The position numbers were made by a program, and so were the translations under genes. From an uncultured Clostridia bacterium (lineage in GTDB: Bacteria > Bacillota > Clostridia > UBA1381), in assembly GCA_934462945.1 (NCBI GenBank), contig CAKSJF010000026.1:1-30138 (forward strand): a DNA stretch of 30,138 bases, read 5' to 3'. Below the pieces are notes generated by a model. The model was not told the origin of the DNA and did not search any database. It saw nothing but the letters and a program-made list of their open reading frames with translations. Below are positions 19,998-27,863 of this stretch, piece after piece. Each line of letters opens with the position of its first letter. The stretch's first letter is position 1.

Positions 19998-20804
19998 ATG
20001 AAGAGAAAATTAATTGCCGCGCCTTATCTGGTGTGGATGGTTGTATTTATTGTAGTACCGCTTCTGATGGTTGCCTATTTTGCATTTACCGATGATAACG
20101 GAGCGTTTACGCTGGAATATGTTTCGGAGGTTGCCAAGTATACCAATATCTTTACGCGCTCTATCTGGCTTGCCGCGATTGCAACGGTGATCTGCCTTTT
20201 GATCGCATATCCTTTAGCATACATATTAACCGGCATGGAGCGGAATGTACAGAGTACGATGCTGATGATTGTGATGCTGCCGATGTGGATGAATTTCCTG
20301 CTCCGTACCTATGCCTGGATGACGATTTTAGGAAATAACGGAATTTTAAACACGTTCTTAGGCTTTTTCGGATTAGGACCGTATAAGCTTTTAAATACCG
20401 AGGGCGCGGTTGTTTTGGGTATGGTTTATAATTATCTTCCCTATATGATTCTGCCGCTCTATTCGGTCATGGTGAAGATTGACAAGAGTCTGATTGAGGC
20501 GGGGCAGGATTTAGGCTGCAACAGCATGAAAGTACTTGCGAAAATTATTGTTCCGCTAAGCCTGCCGGGGATTATGTCCGGGATCACGATGGTGTTTGTT
20601 CCGGCAATTAGTACTTTTATTATTTCCAGAATGCTGGGCGGTGGCGGAAACCTCTTAATCGGTGACTTGATTGAAATGCAGTTTTTGGGAAATTCCTATA
20701 ACCCGAATCTGGGCGCTGGAATTTCACTGGTTCTGATGGTGATTATTCTTTTGATCATGACGCTGATGAATCAGTTTGACAACGACGACCGTGTGTTGAT
20801 TTAA
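19998..20804 (+). CDS. potB: Spermidine/putrescine ABC transporter permease PotB
   Basis: A 268-residue inner-membrane permease with six predicted membrane segments, the first at about residues 8-28. The cytoplasmic EAA loop that docks on PotA reads E-A-G-Q-D-L-G-C-N-S followed by K-I-I-V-P-L-S-L-P-G-I, the standard BPD_transp_1 motif. AAGGAGGG nine bases before ATG 19998 supports the start. It forms the translocation channel with PotC, encoded 12 bases downstream. Confidence 0.94.
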   Translation: MKRKLIAAPYLVWMVVFIVVPLLMVAYFAFTDDNGAFTLEYVSEVAKYTNIFTRSIWLAAIATVICLLIAYPLAYILTGMERNVQSTMLMIVMLPMWMNFLLRTYAWMTILGNNGILNTFLGFFGLGPYKLLNTEGAVVLGMVYNYLPYMILPLYSVMVKIDKSLIEAGQDLGCNSMKVLAKIIVPLSLPGIMSGITMVFVPAISTFIISRMLGGGGNLLIGDLIEMQFLGNSYNPNLGAGISLVLMVIILLIMTLMNQFDNDDRVLI

Positions 20805-20816
20805 GGGGGTGACAGA

Positions 20817-21617
20817 ATGAAAAAACTTTCAAAATGCTATCTTGCGGCAGTCATGCTCTTTTTGTACCTGCCGATTATCGTGCTGATTATCTTTTCGTTC
20901 AACGTCACAAAAAGCCGGAGTGTGTTTTCCGGTTTTACGCTGGACTGGTATGTGAAGCTCTTTCAGAATGAGCTGATCATGACCTCCTTTCGGAATACGA
21001 TTGTGATTGCGATCTGCGCGTCTGTGCTGGCAACTGCCTTAGGAACAGCGGCGGCAATCGGCATTCAGGCAATGTCTAAGCCGGCAAAAGCGGTGGTGCT
21101 GAATGTGACAAATATTCCGATCATTAACCCGGAGATTGTCACCGGTGTATCTCTGATGCTGGTGTTCGTATTCTTTGCGGCGCGGATGAATCTGGAATTT
21201 GGATTTACCACACTTTTAATTGCGCATATTACCTTTAACGTGCCTTATGTAATTTTAAATATTATGCCTAAATTCCGGCAGATGAATCCGCATCTTTATG
21301 AGGCGGCGCAGGATTTGGGGTGTAATCCGGTGAAAGCATTTTTCAAAGTTGTGCTGCCGGAGATTATGCCTGGAATCGTGTCCGGGTTTTTGATGGCGTT
21401 CACGTTCTCGCTGGACGATTTCGTCATCAGCTATTTCACAAGCGGTTCTACCTCGCAGACCCTGCCGATCACGATTTATTCCATGACGCGCAGAAAGGTC
21501 AGCCCGGAAATAAACGCACTTTCCACGATTATTTTTGTAGTGGTTGTAATTGTTCTGATCACAAAAAATATTCTGGAGAGACGCGGACAGCGGATTGAAA
21601 AGGAGGTGCGCGGATGA
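20817..21617 (+). CDS. potC: Spermidine/putrescine ABC transporter permease PotC
   Basis: A 266-residue permease, partner of PotB, with six predicted membrane helices. The EAA loop E-A-A-Q-D-L-G-C-N-P ... V-V-L-P-E-I-M-P-G-I is present, and the segment F-S-L-D-D-F-V-I-S-Y-F is typical of PotC. AGGGGGTG precedes ATG 20817. The last codon and stop overlap the potD start (ATGA), so it is translationally coupled to the binding protein. Confidence 0.94.
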   Translation: MKKLSKCYLAAVMLFLYLPIIVLIIFSFNVTKSRSVFSGFTLDWYVKLFQNELIMTSFRNTIVIAICASVLATALGTAAAIGIQAMSKPAKAVVLNVTNIPIINPEIVTGVSLMLVFVFFAARMNLEFGFTTLLIAHITFNVPYVILNIMPKFRQMNPHLYEAAQDLGCNPVKAFFKVVLPEIMPGIVSGFLMAFTFSLDDFVISYFTSGSTSQTLPITIYSMTRRKVSPEINALSTIIFVVVVIVLITKNILERRGQRIEKEVRG

Positions 21618-22861
21618 AGAAGAAATGGATGCTTGCGCTCTTAGCGCTCCCGATTCTATTCTCTGCCGGCTGCGGCAGTGTGCCGGAGGAGGATGAGGAA
21701 GTTGAGGTTCAGACCCTGACCGTGGAGGACCCGGATTATTACACACGCTTTCGCGATGCCGGAATTTCTATTAATGTCTACAACTGGGGTGAATATATTT
21801 CGGACGGCAGTGACGAGGGAACGCTGGATGTGAATGCCGAGTTTACCAAGCTGACCGGCATTAAGGTCAATTACAGCACCTATGCCACCAATGAGGAACT
21901 GTACGCAAAGCTAAAGGGCGGCGGTGCAAATTATGATGTTGTCATTCCGTCTGATTATATGATCTCCCGGATGATCAAGGAGGACATGCTTTTACCGATT
22001 GATTTTTCCAATCTTCCGAATATGCAGTATGTGATGGATAAATTCAAAAATCCGGCATACGATCCTGAGCAGAAATATTCTGCACCCTATACCTGGGGAA
22101 CGGTGGGTATTATTTACGATAAAACCGCGATTGATCCGACCGATATGGATTGGGATATTCTGTGGGATGAACAGTATGCAGACCGAATTTTAATGTTCGA
22201 TAATCCGAGGGATGCCTTTGCCATTGCGGAGTCCCTTTTGGGATATTCCTTAAATACGGAAGATCCGGAGGAATTAGAGGCGGCAGCAAGAAAGCTGACC
22301 GCACAAAAGCATGTGGTGCAGGCTTATGTCATGGACGAAATTTTTGATAAGATGGGAGCAGGCGAGGCGCTCTTAGCGCCCTATTATGCCGGCGATGCAA
22401 TCACGCTGATGGATGAATACGATCATTTGGATTTTGCATTCCCAAAAAGCGGCACAAACCTCTTTTTTGACGCGATGTGTATTCCAAAATCTGCCCGTCA
22501 AAAGGAAGCGGCAGAAATGTATATCAATTTCATGTTAGAACCGGATATTGCCTATGCAACCACCACCTATATCGGCTATTCCACACCGAATGAGGGTGCA
22601 TATGAAAAACTTTCGGAGGAGGAGCAGGAGGATGAAATCTCCTATCCGCCGGATGAATTTTTAGAGAATAAGACTATGGTTTTTCAGAATCTTTCGGATG
22701 AGGCAAACTTAAAAATGCAAACGCTCTGGACCGAGATGAAGTCCAGTGAGGACGAGGTGCGAAATCAGTGGATTGTGCCGCTGTTTATGCTTGCCTGTGT
22801 GCTTTTATCCATCGGAATCCTGATCCGGCGGTATATAAAAAAGAAAAAAGATATTTTTTAG
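21614..22861 (+). CDS. potD: Polyamine-binding lipoprotein with extra C-terminal membrane helix
   Basis: A 415-residue PotD/PotF-type solute-binding protein that captures spermidine or putrescine outside the membrane. The lipobox L-F-S-A-G-C places the lipidated cysteine at C20. Binding-protein blocks include V-Y-N-W-G-E-Y-I, Y-D-V-V-I-P-S-D-Y-M, A-P-Y-T-W-G-T-V-G-I and A-P-Y-Y-A-G-D-A. After the domain ends (about residue 380), a hydrophobic stretch of about 20 residues (386-405) is followed by R-R-Y-I-K-K-K-K, consistent with a membrane helix whose positive end is cytoplasmic. Ordinary PotD proteins end without it, so the protein would be anchored at both ends. AAGGAGGTG precedes ATG 21614. 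No strong terminator follows before the ROK gene. Confidence 0.93.
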   Translation: MKKKWMLALLALPILFSAGCGSVPEEDEEVEVQTLTVEDPDYYTRFRDAGISINVYNWGEYISDGSDEGTLDVNAEFTKLTGIKVNYSTYATNEELYAKLKGGGANYDVVIPSDYMISRMIKEDMLLPIDFSNLPNMQYVMDKFKNPAYDPEQKYSAPYTWGTVGIIYDKTAIDPTDMDWDILWDEQYADRILMFDNPRDAFAIAESLLGYSLNTEDPEELEAAARKLTAQKHVVQAYVMDEIFDKMGAGEALLAPYYAGDAITLMDEYDHLDFAFPKSGTNLFFDAMCIPKSARQKEAAEMYINFMLEPDIAYATTTYIGYSTPNEGAYEKLSEEEQEDEISYPPDEFLENKTMVFQNLSDEANLKMQTLWTEMKSSEDEVRNQWIVPLFMLACVLLSIGILIRRYIKKKKDIF

Positions 22862-22862
22862 C

Positions 22863-22890
22863 TTGCATTTTTCCAAAAGTATGGTAAAAT
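22863..22890 (+). promoter_or_regulatory. Probable promoter of the glucokinase-Fic pair
   Basis: TTGCAT (22863-22868), 16 bp and TAAAAT (22885-22890) begin directly after the potD stop. Transcription would start upstream of a palindromic element and the glcK start at 22971. Confidence 0.55.
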
Positions 22891-22906
22891 AATAGGAGAA
22901 GGTTGT

Positions 22907-22942
22907 CAGTCCCTCGGTCGGCTTACGCTGTCGGAGGGATTG
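22907..22942. repeat. REP-like palindromic element in the glcK leader
   Basis: CAGTCCCT (22907-22914) pairs with AGGGATTG (22935-22942, one G-U). The interior GGTCGGC...GCTGTCGG is imperfectly self-complementary. The TCCCTC...GAGGGA frame with a GC-rich centre resembles REP-like intergenic elements frequent in gut Clostridia. It lacks a T-run, so it is not a normal terminator. Confidence 0.5.
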
Positions 22943-22970
22943 TCATATTAACACAGAAAGGATGTTTTAT

Positions 22971-23909
22971 ATGTATTATATTGGAGTCGATTTAGGCGGT
23001 ACGAACATTGCTGCCGGAGTTGTGGATGAGCAGGGAAAAATCTTAAAGCAAGGCTCTACCCCGACGATGAATGAGCGCCATTATTCCGAAATTGTCCGGG
23101 ATATGGCAGAGCTTTGCAAAAAAATTACCGAAGAAGCCGGGTTGAGCATGAGCGACATTCAGGGAATCGGAATCGGATGCCCTGGTTCGATTGACAATAA
23201 AACCGGTATGGTGGTTTATGCAAATAACCTGAAAATGGATCATACACCGCTTGCGAAGGAACTGAAAAAGTATATTGATCTGCCGGTCAATGTGGAGAAT
23301 GACGCAAATGCTGCGGCAATGGGTGAGTATGTTGTAAACGGCGGCGGAGTGGATAGCTTTGTGTTCATCACTTTAGGAACTGGCGTCGGAGGCGGCGTTG
23401 TTATTAATGGAAAGCTTTATCGCGGCTTTAACGGTGTTGGCGCGGAATTAGGTCATGTCACCTTAGTACATGACGGAATCCCCTGCACCTGCGGCAATCA
23501 CGGCTGCTGGGAGGCATATGCATCTGTTACGGCTTTGATTCGTCAGACAAAAGAGGCAATGGAAAAGCATCCGGATTCGCTGATGTGCGAGTTTGCAGAA
23601 AAGGAAGGCAAAGTGAGCGGAAGAACTGCTTTTGAGGCTGCTAAAAAAGGAGATCCGGCAGCACAGGAGGTTGTGGATCAGTATGTGCGCTATGTAGCAG
23701 ACGGCTTGGTCGGTGTGGTAAATACATTCCAGCCGGAACGCCTTGTAATCGGTGGCGGTATCAGTAAAGAGGGAGATTACCTCTTAAATCCGATCAAGGA
23801 ATATGTGAAAAAATACGACTATAATAAGTACATGCCGAGAACAGAGATTTCCATTGCAACCCTGTTTAATGAAGCCGGCATTATCGGTGCTGCTTTGTCG
23901 GTGAAATAA
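22971..23909 (+). CDS. glcK: ROK-family glucokinase
   Basis: A 312-residue ROK kinase phosphorylating glucose at C6 in the cytosol. The phosphate-binding motif D7-L-G-G-T-N lies at the N-terminus. The sugar-binding/catalytic segment V-E-N-D-A-N-A-A-A-M-G-E, the second phosphate motif G-T-G-V-G-G-G-V and the zinc-binding C-T-C-G-N-H-G-C-W-E are all present. There is no N-terminal HTH, so it is a kinase rather than a NagC/XylR regulator. ATG 22971 with AAAGGA eight bases upstream is preferred over ATG 22962, which abuts that site. The Fic-like gene starts two bases after its stop. Confidence 0.92.
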   Translation: MYYIGVDLGGTNIAAGVVDEQGKILKQGSTPTMNERHYSEIVRDMAELCKKITEEAGLSMSDIQGIGIGCPGSIDNKTGMVVYANNLKMDHTPLAKELKKYIDLPVNVENDANAAAMGEYVVNGGGVDSFVFITLGTGVGGGVVINGKLYRGFNGVGAELGHVTLVHDGIPCTCGNHGCWEAYASVTALIRQTKEAMEKHPDSLMCEFAEKEGKVSGRTAFEAAKKGDPAAQEVVDQYVRYVADGLVGVVNTFQPERLVIGGGISKEGDYLLNPIKEYVKKYDYNKYMPRTEISIATLFNEAGIIGAALSVK

Positions 23910-23911
23910 TC

Positions 23912-24577
23912 ATGTTTGATTATCAGGACAAATTTCATTTAACCAGAGAGCAGAGTCTATTCTTGGCAAAGAAAAAATGGGATGAGAATGTCTATTGCGG
24001 CATGCGGATGGAAAACAGAGCGGTAACCTTTCCGCAGACAAAAACCATTTTAGACGGTGTGAATGTGCCGGGAGTACAGTTGGATGATATTCAGGCAATT
24101 TTGAATATGAGAGATGTCTGGAGATATCTTCTGGAAACGGTTGATGAACCGGTTACGCTTTCGTATTTGTGCAGTCTGAATGAACAGATTGCAAGAAATG
24201 AAGCGCTTCAGTGGGGAAAGCTTCGCACCGGTACAGTAGGAATTTCCGGGACAGACTATGAGCCGCCAATCCCGGAATGGGAGAATACAGAGCGTGAATT
24301 AAAAGAGATTATGAATGCACCTGTTTCTTCTACGGAAAAGGCTTTAAATGCTTTTTTGTGGGGAGCGAGAGGTCAGTTTTTCTGGGACGGAAATAAGCGT
24401 ACCGGCATGACCCTGGCAAATAAAATTCTGATTTCTGCCGGTGCAGGAATTCTGACCATCACCGACCGATGCATGGAACAGTTTAATACTCTGCTGATCC
24501 AATACTATACAACCGGAGAGGCAGAACTGCTAAAGCAGTTTATGTATGAAAATACAATTCAAGGGATTCACCTATAA
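23912..24577 (+). CDS. Fic-fold protein lacking the catalytic histidine
   Basis: A 221-residue Fic-domain protein. Canonical Fic enzymes transfer AMP or another nucleotide part to a protein hydroxyl using H-x-F-x-(D/E)-G-N-(G/K)-R. Here the motif at 155-163 reads Q-F-F-W-D-G-N-K-R: the anion-hole residues are kept but the histidine base is Gln155. An upstream G-M-R-M-E-N (30-35) resembles the (S/T)xxxE(G/N) inhibitory motif with the first residue changed. Either it is catalytically inactive or belongs to a divergent subfamily with another chemistry. The start lies two bases after the glcK stop with only a weak GGTGA upstream, so it likely depends on coupling. No separate antitoxin gene is adjacent. 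It ends at a bidirectional terminator. Confidence 0.85.
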   Translation: MFDYQDKFHLTREQSLFLAKKKWDENVYCGMRMENRAVTFPQTKTILDGVNVPGVQLDDIQAILNMRDVWRYLLETVDEPVTLSYLCSLNEQIARNEALQWGKLRTGTVGISGTDYEPPIPEWENTERELKEIMNAPVSSTEKALNAFLWGARGQFFWDGNKRTGMTLANKILISAGAGILTITDRCMEQFNTLLIQYYTTGEAELLKQFMYENTIQGIHL

Positions 24578-24616
24578 AAAAATCCGACACACCCGATGGG
24601 ATGTGCCGGATTTTTT
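24578..24616. terminator. Bidirectional intrinsic terminator
   Basis: ATCCGACACA (about 24582-24591) pairs with TGTGCCGGAT (24602-24611, one A-C mismatch), with A-run before and T-run after. It separates the Fic gene (+) and the epimerase gene (-), whose stop codon lies within the T-run. Confidence 0.9.
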
Positions 24617-25766
24617 ATATTGTATAATCTTTTGGTCTCTCACTTCTCAGTCCGAATGAATATAAAATTGCCTCGACGGTTCGCTTGGAGGCATTGCCGT
24701 CACCATAGGGGTTTGCGGCATGCGCCATTTTTTTGTAGCTTTCCTCGTGATCTAAAAGATCTCTTGCCATGCGGACGATCATCTCGCGGTCGACTCCGGC
24801 AATTTTTACAGTTCCGGCAGCGACTGCCTCGGGGCGTTCGGTTTCCCTGCGAAGTACCAATACCGGCTTTGCAAGCGCCGGCGCCTCCTCCTGGATGCCG
24901 CCGGAATCGGTCATAACCAGATAGCTTCTTGCCATGGCATTATGCAGTTCGTCTACATTGACCGGATCAATCAGATGAACGCGCGGTGTATCTCCTAATA
25001 TCCGGAACACTACCTCGCGGACTGCCGGATTGAGGTGAACCGGGTATACCAGCTCCACATCCGGATAGCTCTCTACAATTTCCTTTAGGGCATTGCAGAT
25101 GTTTTCCAGCGGCTCGCCGAGATTCTCCCGGCGGTGTGCCGTTACTAAAATAACACGTTTATTCTTGTAATCAAGTTCATTTAAAAGCTTTGTCTCAAAA
25201 TGATAATCTTCCCGGACGGTCGTTTTTAATGCGTCAATGACAGTATTGCCGGTGATAAAGATGTTGTCCGGTGAAATATTCTCTTTTAAAAGGTTTTCCC
25301 GATTCTGCACGGTCGGCGAAAAATGCAGATCTGCAATTCTGCCGGTCAGACAGCGGTTCATTTCCTCCGGGAACGGAGAGTATTTATCATAGGTGCGGAG
25401 TCCTGCCTCTACATGTCCGACCTTGATTTGATTGTAGAATGCTGCCAATGCACCGACAAAGGTGGTGGAGGTGTCTCCATGCACTAAGACAATGTCCGGC
25501 TTGGATTCCTTTAAAACGCCGTCTAATCCCTCTAAAACGCGTGTGGTGATTCCCACAAGGCTCTGACGTTCTTTCATAATATCCAAATCATATTCCGGCT
25601 TGATTTTGAAAATCTCCAACACCTGGTCGAGCATTTCACGGTGCTGTGCGGTCACGCAGACCTCCGATTCGATCTCCGGATATTTCCGAAGTTCCAACGC
25701 TAAGGGCGCCATTTTAATTGCTTCCGGACGCGTGCCGAAAACGGTCATAACTTTAATTTTTTTCAT
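24615..25766 (-). CDS. wecB: UDP-N-acetylglucosamine 2-epimerase (non-hydrolysing)
   Basis: A 383-residue cytoplasmic epimerase interconverting UDP-GlcNAc and UDP-ManNAc; called MnaA in Gram-positives. Family blocks: G-T-R-P-E-A-I-K-M-A-P at residues 9-19, V-L-V-H-G-D-T-S-T-T, V-G-H-V-E-A-G-L-R-T, P-F-P-E-E-M-N-R, H-R-R-E-N and M-T-D-S-G-G-I-Q-E-E-A. ATG 25766 has AAAGGAGA nine bases upstream; an in-frame start at 25790 lies inside the preceding gene. Its first 14 bases overlap the end of the WecA/TagO-type gene, indicating coupling. UDP-ManNAc is the second sugar of teichoic-acid linkage units and of several surface glycans. Confidence 0.96.
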   Translation of the reverse strand: MKKIKVMTVFGTRPEAIKMAPLALELRKYPEIESEVCVTAQHREMLDQVLEIFKIKPEYDLDIMKERQSLVGITTRVLEGLDGVLKESKPDIVLVHGDTSTTFVGALAAFYNQIKVGHVEAGLRTYDKYSPFPEEMNRCLTGRIADLHFSPTVQNRENLLKENISPDNIFITGNTVIDALKTTVREDYHFETKLLNELDYKNKRVILVTAHRRENLGEPLENICNALKEIVESYPDVELVYPVHLNPAVREVVFRILGDTPRVHLIDPVNVDELHNAMARSYLVMTDSGGIQEEAPALAKPVLVLRRETERPEAVAAGTVKIAGVDREMIVRMARDLLDHEESYKKMAHAANPYGDGNASKRTVEAILYSFGLRSERPKDYTI

Positions 25767-26832
25767 CTGGTTTCTCCTTTGTTTCCTCATTCTCTCCGGT
25801 ATTTAGAATCATACCCTCAATCAGAATAAATACCAAAACACATATCAGAATCAGAATGGCGCGGAGCGCGGTGCTCTCTGCCAAAACCACTGCTGTAATT
25901 CCCAAAACACCGCTGATGGCATAGAGAATAAAAACAGTCTGCTTTTGCGAAAATCCCATATCAATCAGACGGTGGTGCAGGTGACCGCGGTCTGCCTTCA
26001 TCGGACTCTGTCCTTTGGAAATTCTCCGAAGCATTGCAAAGACAGCGTCAAAAAGCGGCAAACCGAGAATCAAAAGCGGTACTGCAAAGGATATGATTGC
26101 ATAGCTTTTGAACACACACTGAATGGACATGGTGGCAAGCAGGAATCCTATAAAGGTGGAGCCGGTGTCGCCCATGAAGATTTTTGCAGGGTTAAAGTTG
26201 TAGGGAAGAAAGCCAAAGCATGCGCCCATCAGCGAAATCCCTAAAAGCGCCACCGGATATTCTCCCACGCGAAGTGCAATAAATACTAAGCTGACCGACA
26301 TGATCGCAGAAACGCCTGCTGCCAGACCGTCTAAGCCGTCAATAAAGTTCACAGCATTTGTAATAAACACAATCCAAAGTATCGTGACCGGAATGGATAC
26401 CCAGTCGGGAAGAATCCAGTATGGGTTTTCTGAGAGAAAGTTTGGATTGGTTAATACGTCAATTTTCAGATTGCCGCCGATCACAACAATGCAGGCTGCT
26501 AAAATCTGAATCAGAAATTTTGGTTTCGCATCTAATGCTTTTATATCGTCCACAACGCCCATTGCCGCAATAATGCCTGCCCCGATAAAGGAGGCAATAA
26601 TGCGCCGCGAGGGGGCACGGTAAAAGCATAGAACCGCAACGGTAAATCCAAAAATGATTGCAAGTCCGCCCAGACGCGGAATCGGATGGGTGTGCATTCT
26701 GCGTCCGTCCTTTGGAATGTCAACCGCCTTTAGCTTAAATGCCCATTTCCGCACCAGAGGTGTGGATGCAAAGCTAAATACAAACGCGACGATAAATGCG
26801 CCGATCAAAGAAAAAATATCTTGTCTTATCAT
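25753..26832 (-). CDS. Undecaprenyl-phosphate GlcNAc-1-phosphate transferase (WecA/TagO type)
   Basis: A 359-residue polytopic membrane enzyme of the MraY/WecA family, with about ten hydrophobic segments. It transfers GlcNAc-1-phosphate (or a related HexNAc) from UDP to undecaprenyl phosphate, the first step of teichoic acid or other lipid-linked polymer synthesis. Signatures are P-R-L-G-G-L near residue 53, N-F-I-D-G-L-D-G-L-A-A-G, F-M-G-D-T-G-S-T-F-I-G and the nucleotide-binding H-L-H-H-R-L-I-D. GAAAGGA lies upstream of ATG 26832. The adjacent epimerase supplies UDP-ManNAc and uppP recycles the carrier, so the window covers initiation and recycling steps of a wall polymer. Confidence 0.93.
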   Translation of the reverse strand: MIRQDIFSLIGAFIVAFVFSFASTPLVRKWAFKLKAVDIPKDGRRMHTHPIPRLGGLAIIFGFTVAVLCFYRAPSRRIIASFIGAGIIAAMGVVDDIKALDAKPKFLIQILAACIVVIGGNLKIDVLTNPNFLSENPYWILPDWVSIPVTILWIVFITNAVNFIDGLDGLAAGVSAIMSVSLVFIALRVGEYPVALLGISLMGACFGFLPYNFNPAKIFMGDTGSTFIGFLLATMSIQCVFKSYAIISFAVPLLILGLPLFDAVFAMLRRISKGQSPMKADRGHLHHRLIDMGFSQKQTVFILYAISGVLGITAVVLAESTALRAILILICVLVFILIEGMILNTGENEETKEKPDEKN

Positions 26833-26859
26833 CAGTATTTTCCTTTCATAAACACGGCA

Positions 26860-27861
26860 TTAAAGCACAAAGCCGACCTTTTTATAAACTTTTTGGAGCG
26901 TTCTTCCTGCGATTTTAGAAGCACGCTCAGCACCCCGGCGGTAGATGTCCTCAAGGTATGCCTTGTCGCCGGACAATTCATCATAACGGGCGCGGATCGG
27001 GCGCAGACATTCCACCACAGCCTCTGCGGTGTCTGCCTTAAAGTCGCCGTAGCCTTTTCCCTGGTACTCGGAAACGATCGTATCAATCGGTTTTCCGGTC
27101 ACAGCGGAGAAGATGGTCAAAAGGTTGTTAATGCCTGCTTTTGTTTCGTCATTTTCACGATATTCAATCACACCCTCACTGTCGGTCACAGCACTTTTGA
27201 TCTTCTTGGCAATGACATTAAAATCATCCAGAATCGAAATATAGGCTTTCGGATTCGGATCGGATTTGGACATTTTCCTGGTCGGTTCCGTTAAGCTCAT
27301 CACCTTTGCGCCAGCTTTTGGCAGAAATCCCTCCGGAATCTTAAAGACATCCCCGTAGATTCCGTTAAAACGTCCGGCAATATCGCGTGTGATTTCAATA
27401 TGCTGCATCTGATCCTTTCCAACCGGCACTAAATCTGCCTGATATAAAAGAATGTCTGCCGCCATTAAAACCGGATAGGTAAAGAGTCCGGCATTGATGT
27501 TATCAGCATGCTTTTCCGATTTATCCTTAAACTGCGTCATACGGCTTAATTCGCCCATGTATGTAAAGCAGTCTAAAACCCAGCCAAGCTGTGCGTGCGC
27601 CGGTACATGCGACTGAATAAAAATGAGGTTTTCCTCCGGATCAACGCCGCATGCCAGATAAACCTTCAAAAGATCCAGGGTGTGCTTTCTCAGCTCTGCC
27701 GGATTCTGACGCACCGTGATGGAGTGCATGTCCATAATGGCATAGCAGCAATGGTAATCATACTGCAAATCCACAAAGTTTTTAATCGCGCCCAGATAAT
27801 TTCCGAGCGTAATATTTCCGGACGGCTGTACGCCGGATAGAATCACTTTTTTATCTTCCAT
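26860..27861 (-). CDS. trpS: Tryptophan--tRNA ligase
   Basis: A 333-residue class I aminoacyl-tRNA synthetase charging tRNA-Trp, normal length. The HIGH-equivalent is P-S-G-N-I-T-L-G-N (residues 13-21), with Thr in place of the first histidine as in Bacillus TrpRS, and KMSKS occurs exactly in R-K-M-S-K-S-D-P-N. The segment L-Y-Q-A-D-L-V-P-V-G-K-D-Q-M-Q-H-I-E is the tryptophan/ATP-site signature. GGAGA lies nine bases before ATG 27861. The aminotransferase stop is two bases upstream; the WecA-type gene follows 27 bp downstream. No T-box leader is seen, as expected for an internal operon gene. Confidence 0.97.
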   Translation of the reverse strand: MEDKKVILSGVQPSGNITLGNYLGAIKNFVDLQYDYHCCYAIMDMHSITVRQNPAELRKHTLDLLKVYLACGVDPEENLIFIQSHVPAHAQLGWVLDCFTYMGELSRMTQFKDKSEKHADNINAGLFTYPVLMAADILLYQADLVPVGKDQMQHIEITRDIAGRFNGIYGDVFKIPEGFLPKAGAKVMSLTEPTRKMSKSDPNPKAYISILDDFNVIAKKIKSAVTDSEGVIEYRENDETKAGINNLLTIFSAVTGKPIDTIVSEYQGKGYGDFKADTAEAVVECLRPIRARYDELSGDKAYLEDIYRRGAERASKIAGRTLQKVYKKVGFVL

Positions 27862-27863
27862 AA

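Noticed and set aside
21255..21746. 163-codon antisense frame over potC and potD
   Set aside because: Composition is biased by the opposite coding strand, with no ribosome binding site; potC and potD are unambiguous.
22907..22942. Intrinsic terminator of the pot operon
   Set aside because: The hairpin has no following T-run (TGTCATATTA) and lies downstream of a plausible promoter for glcK.
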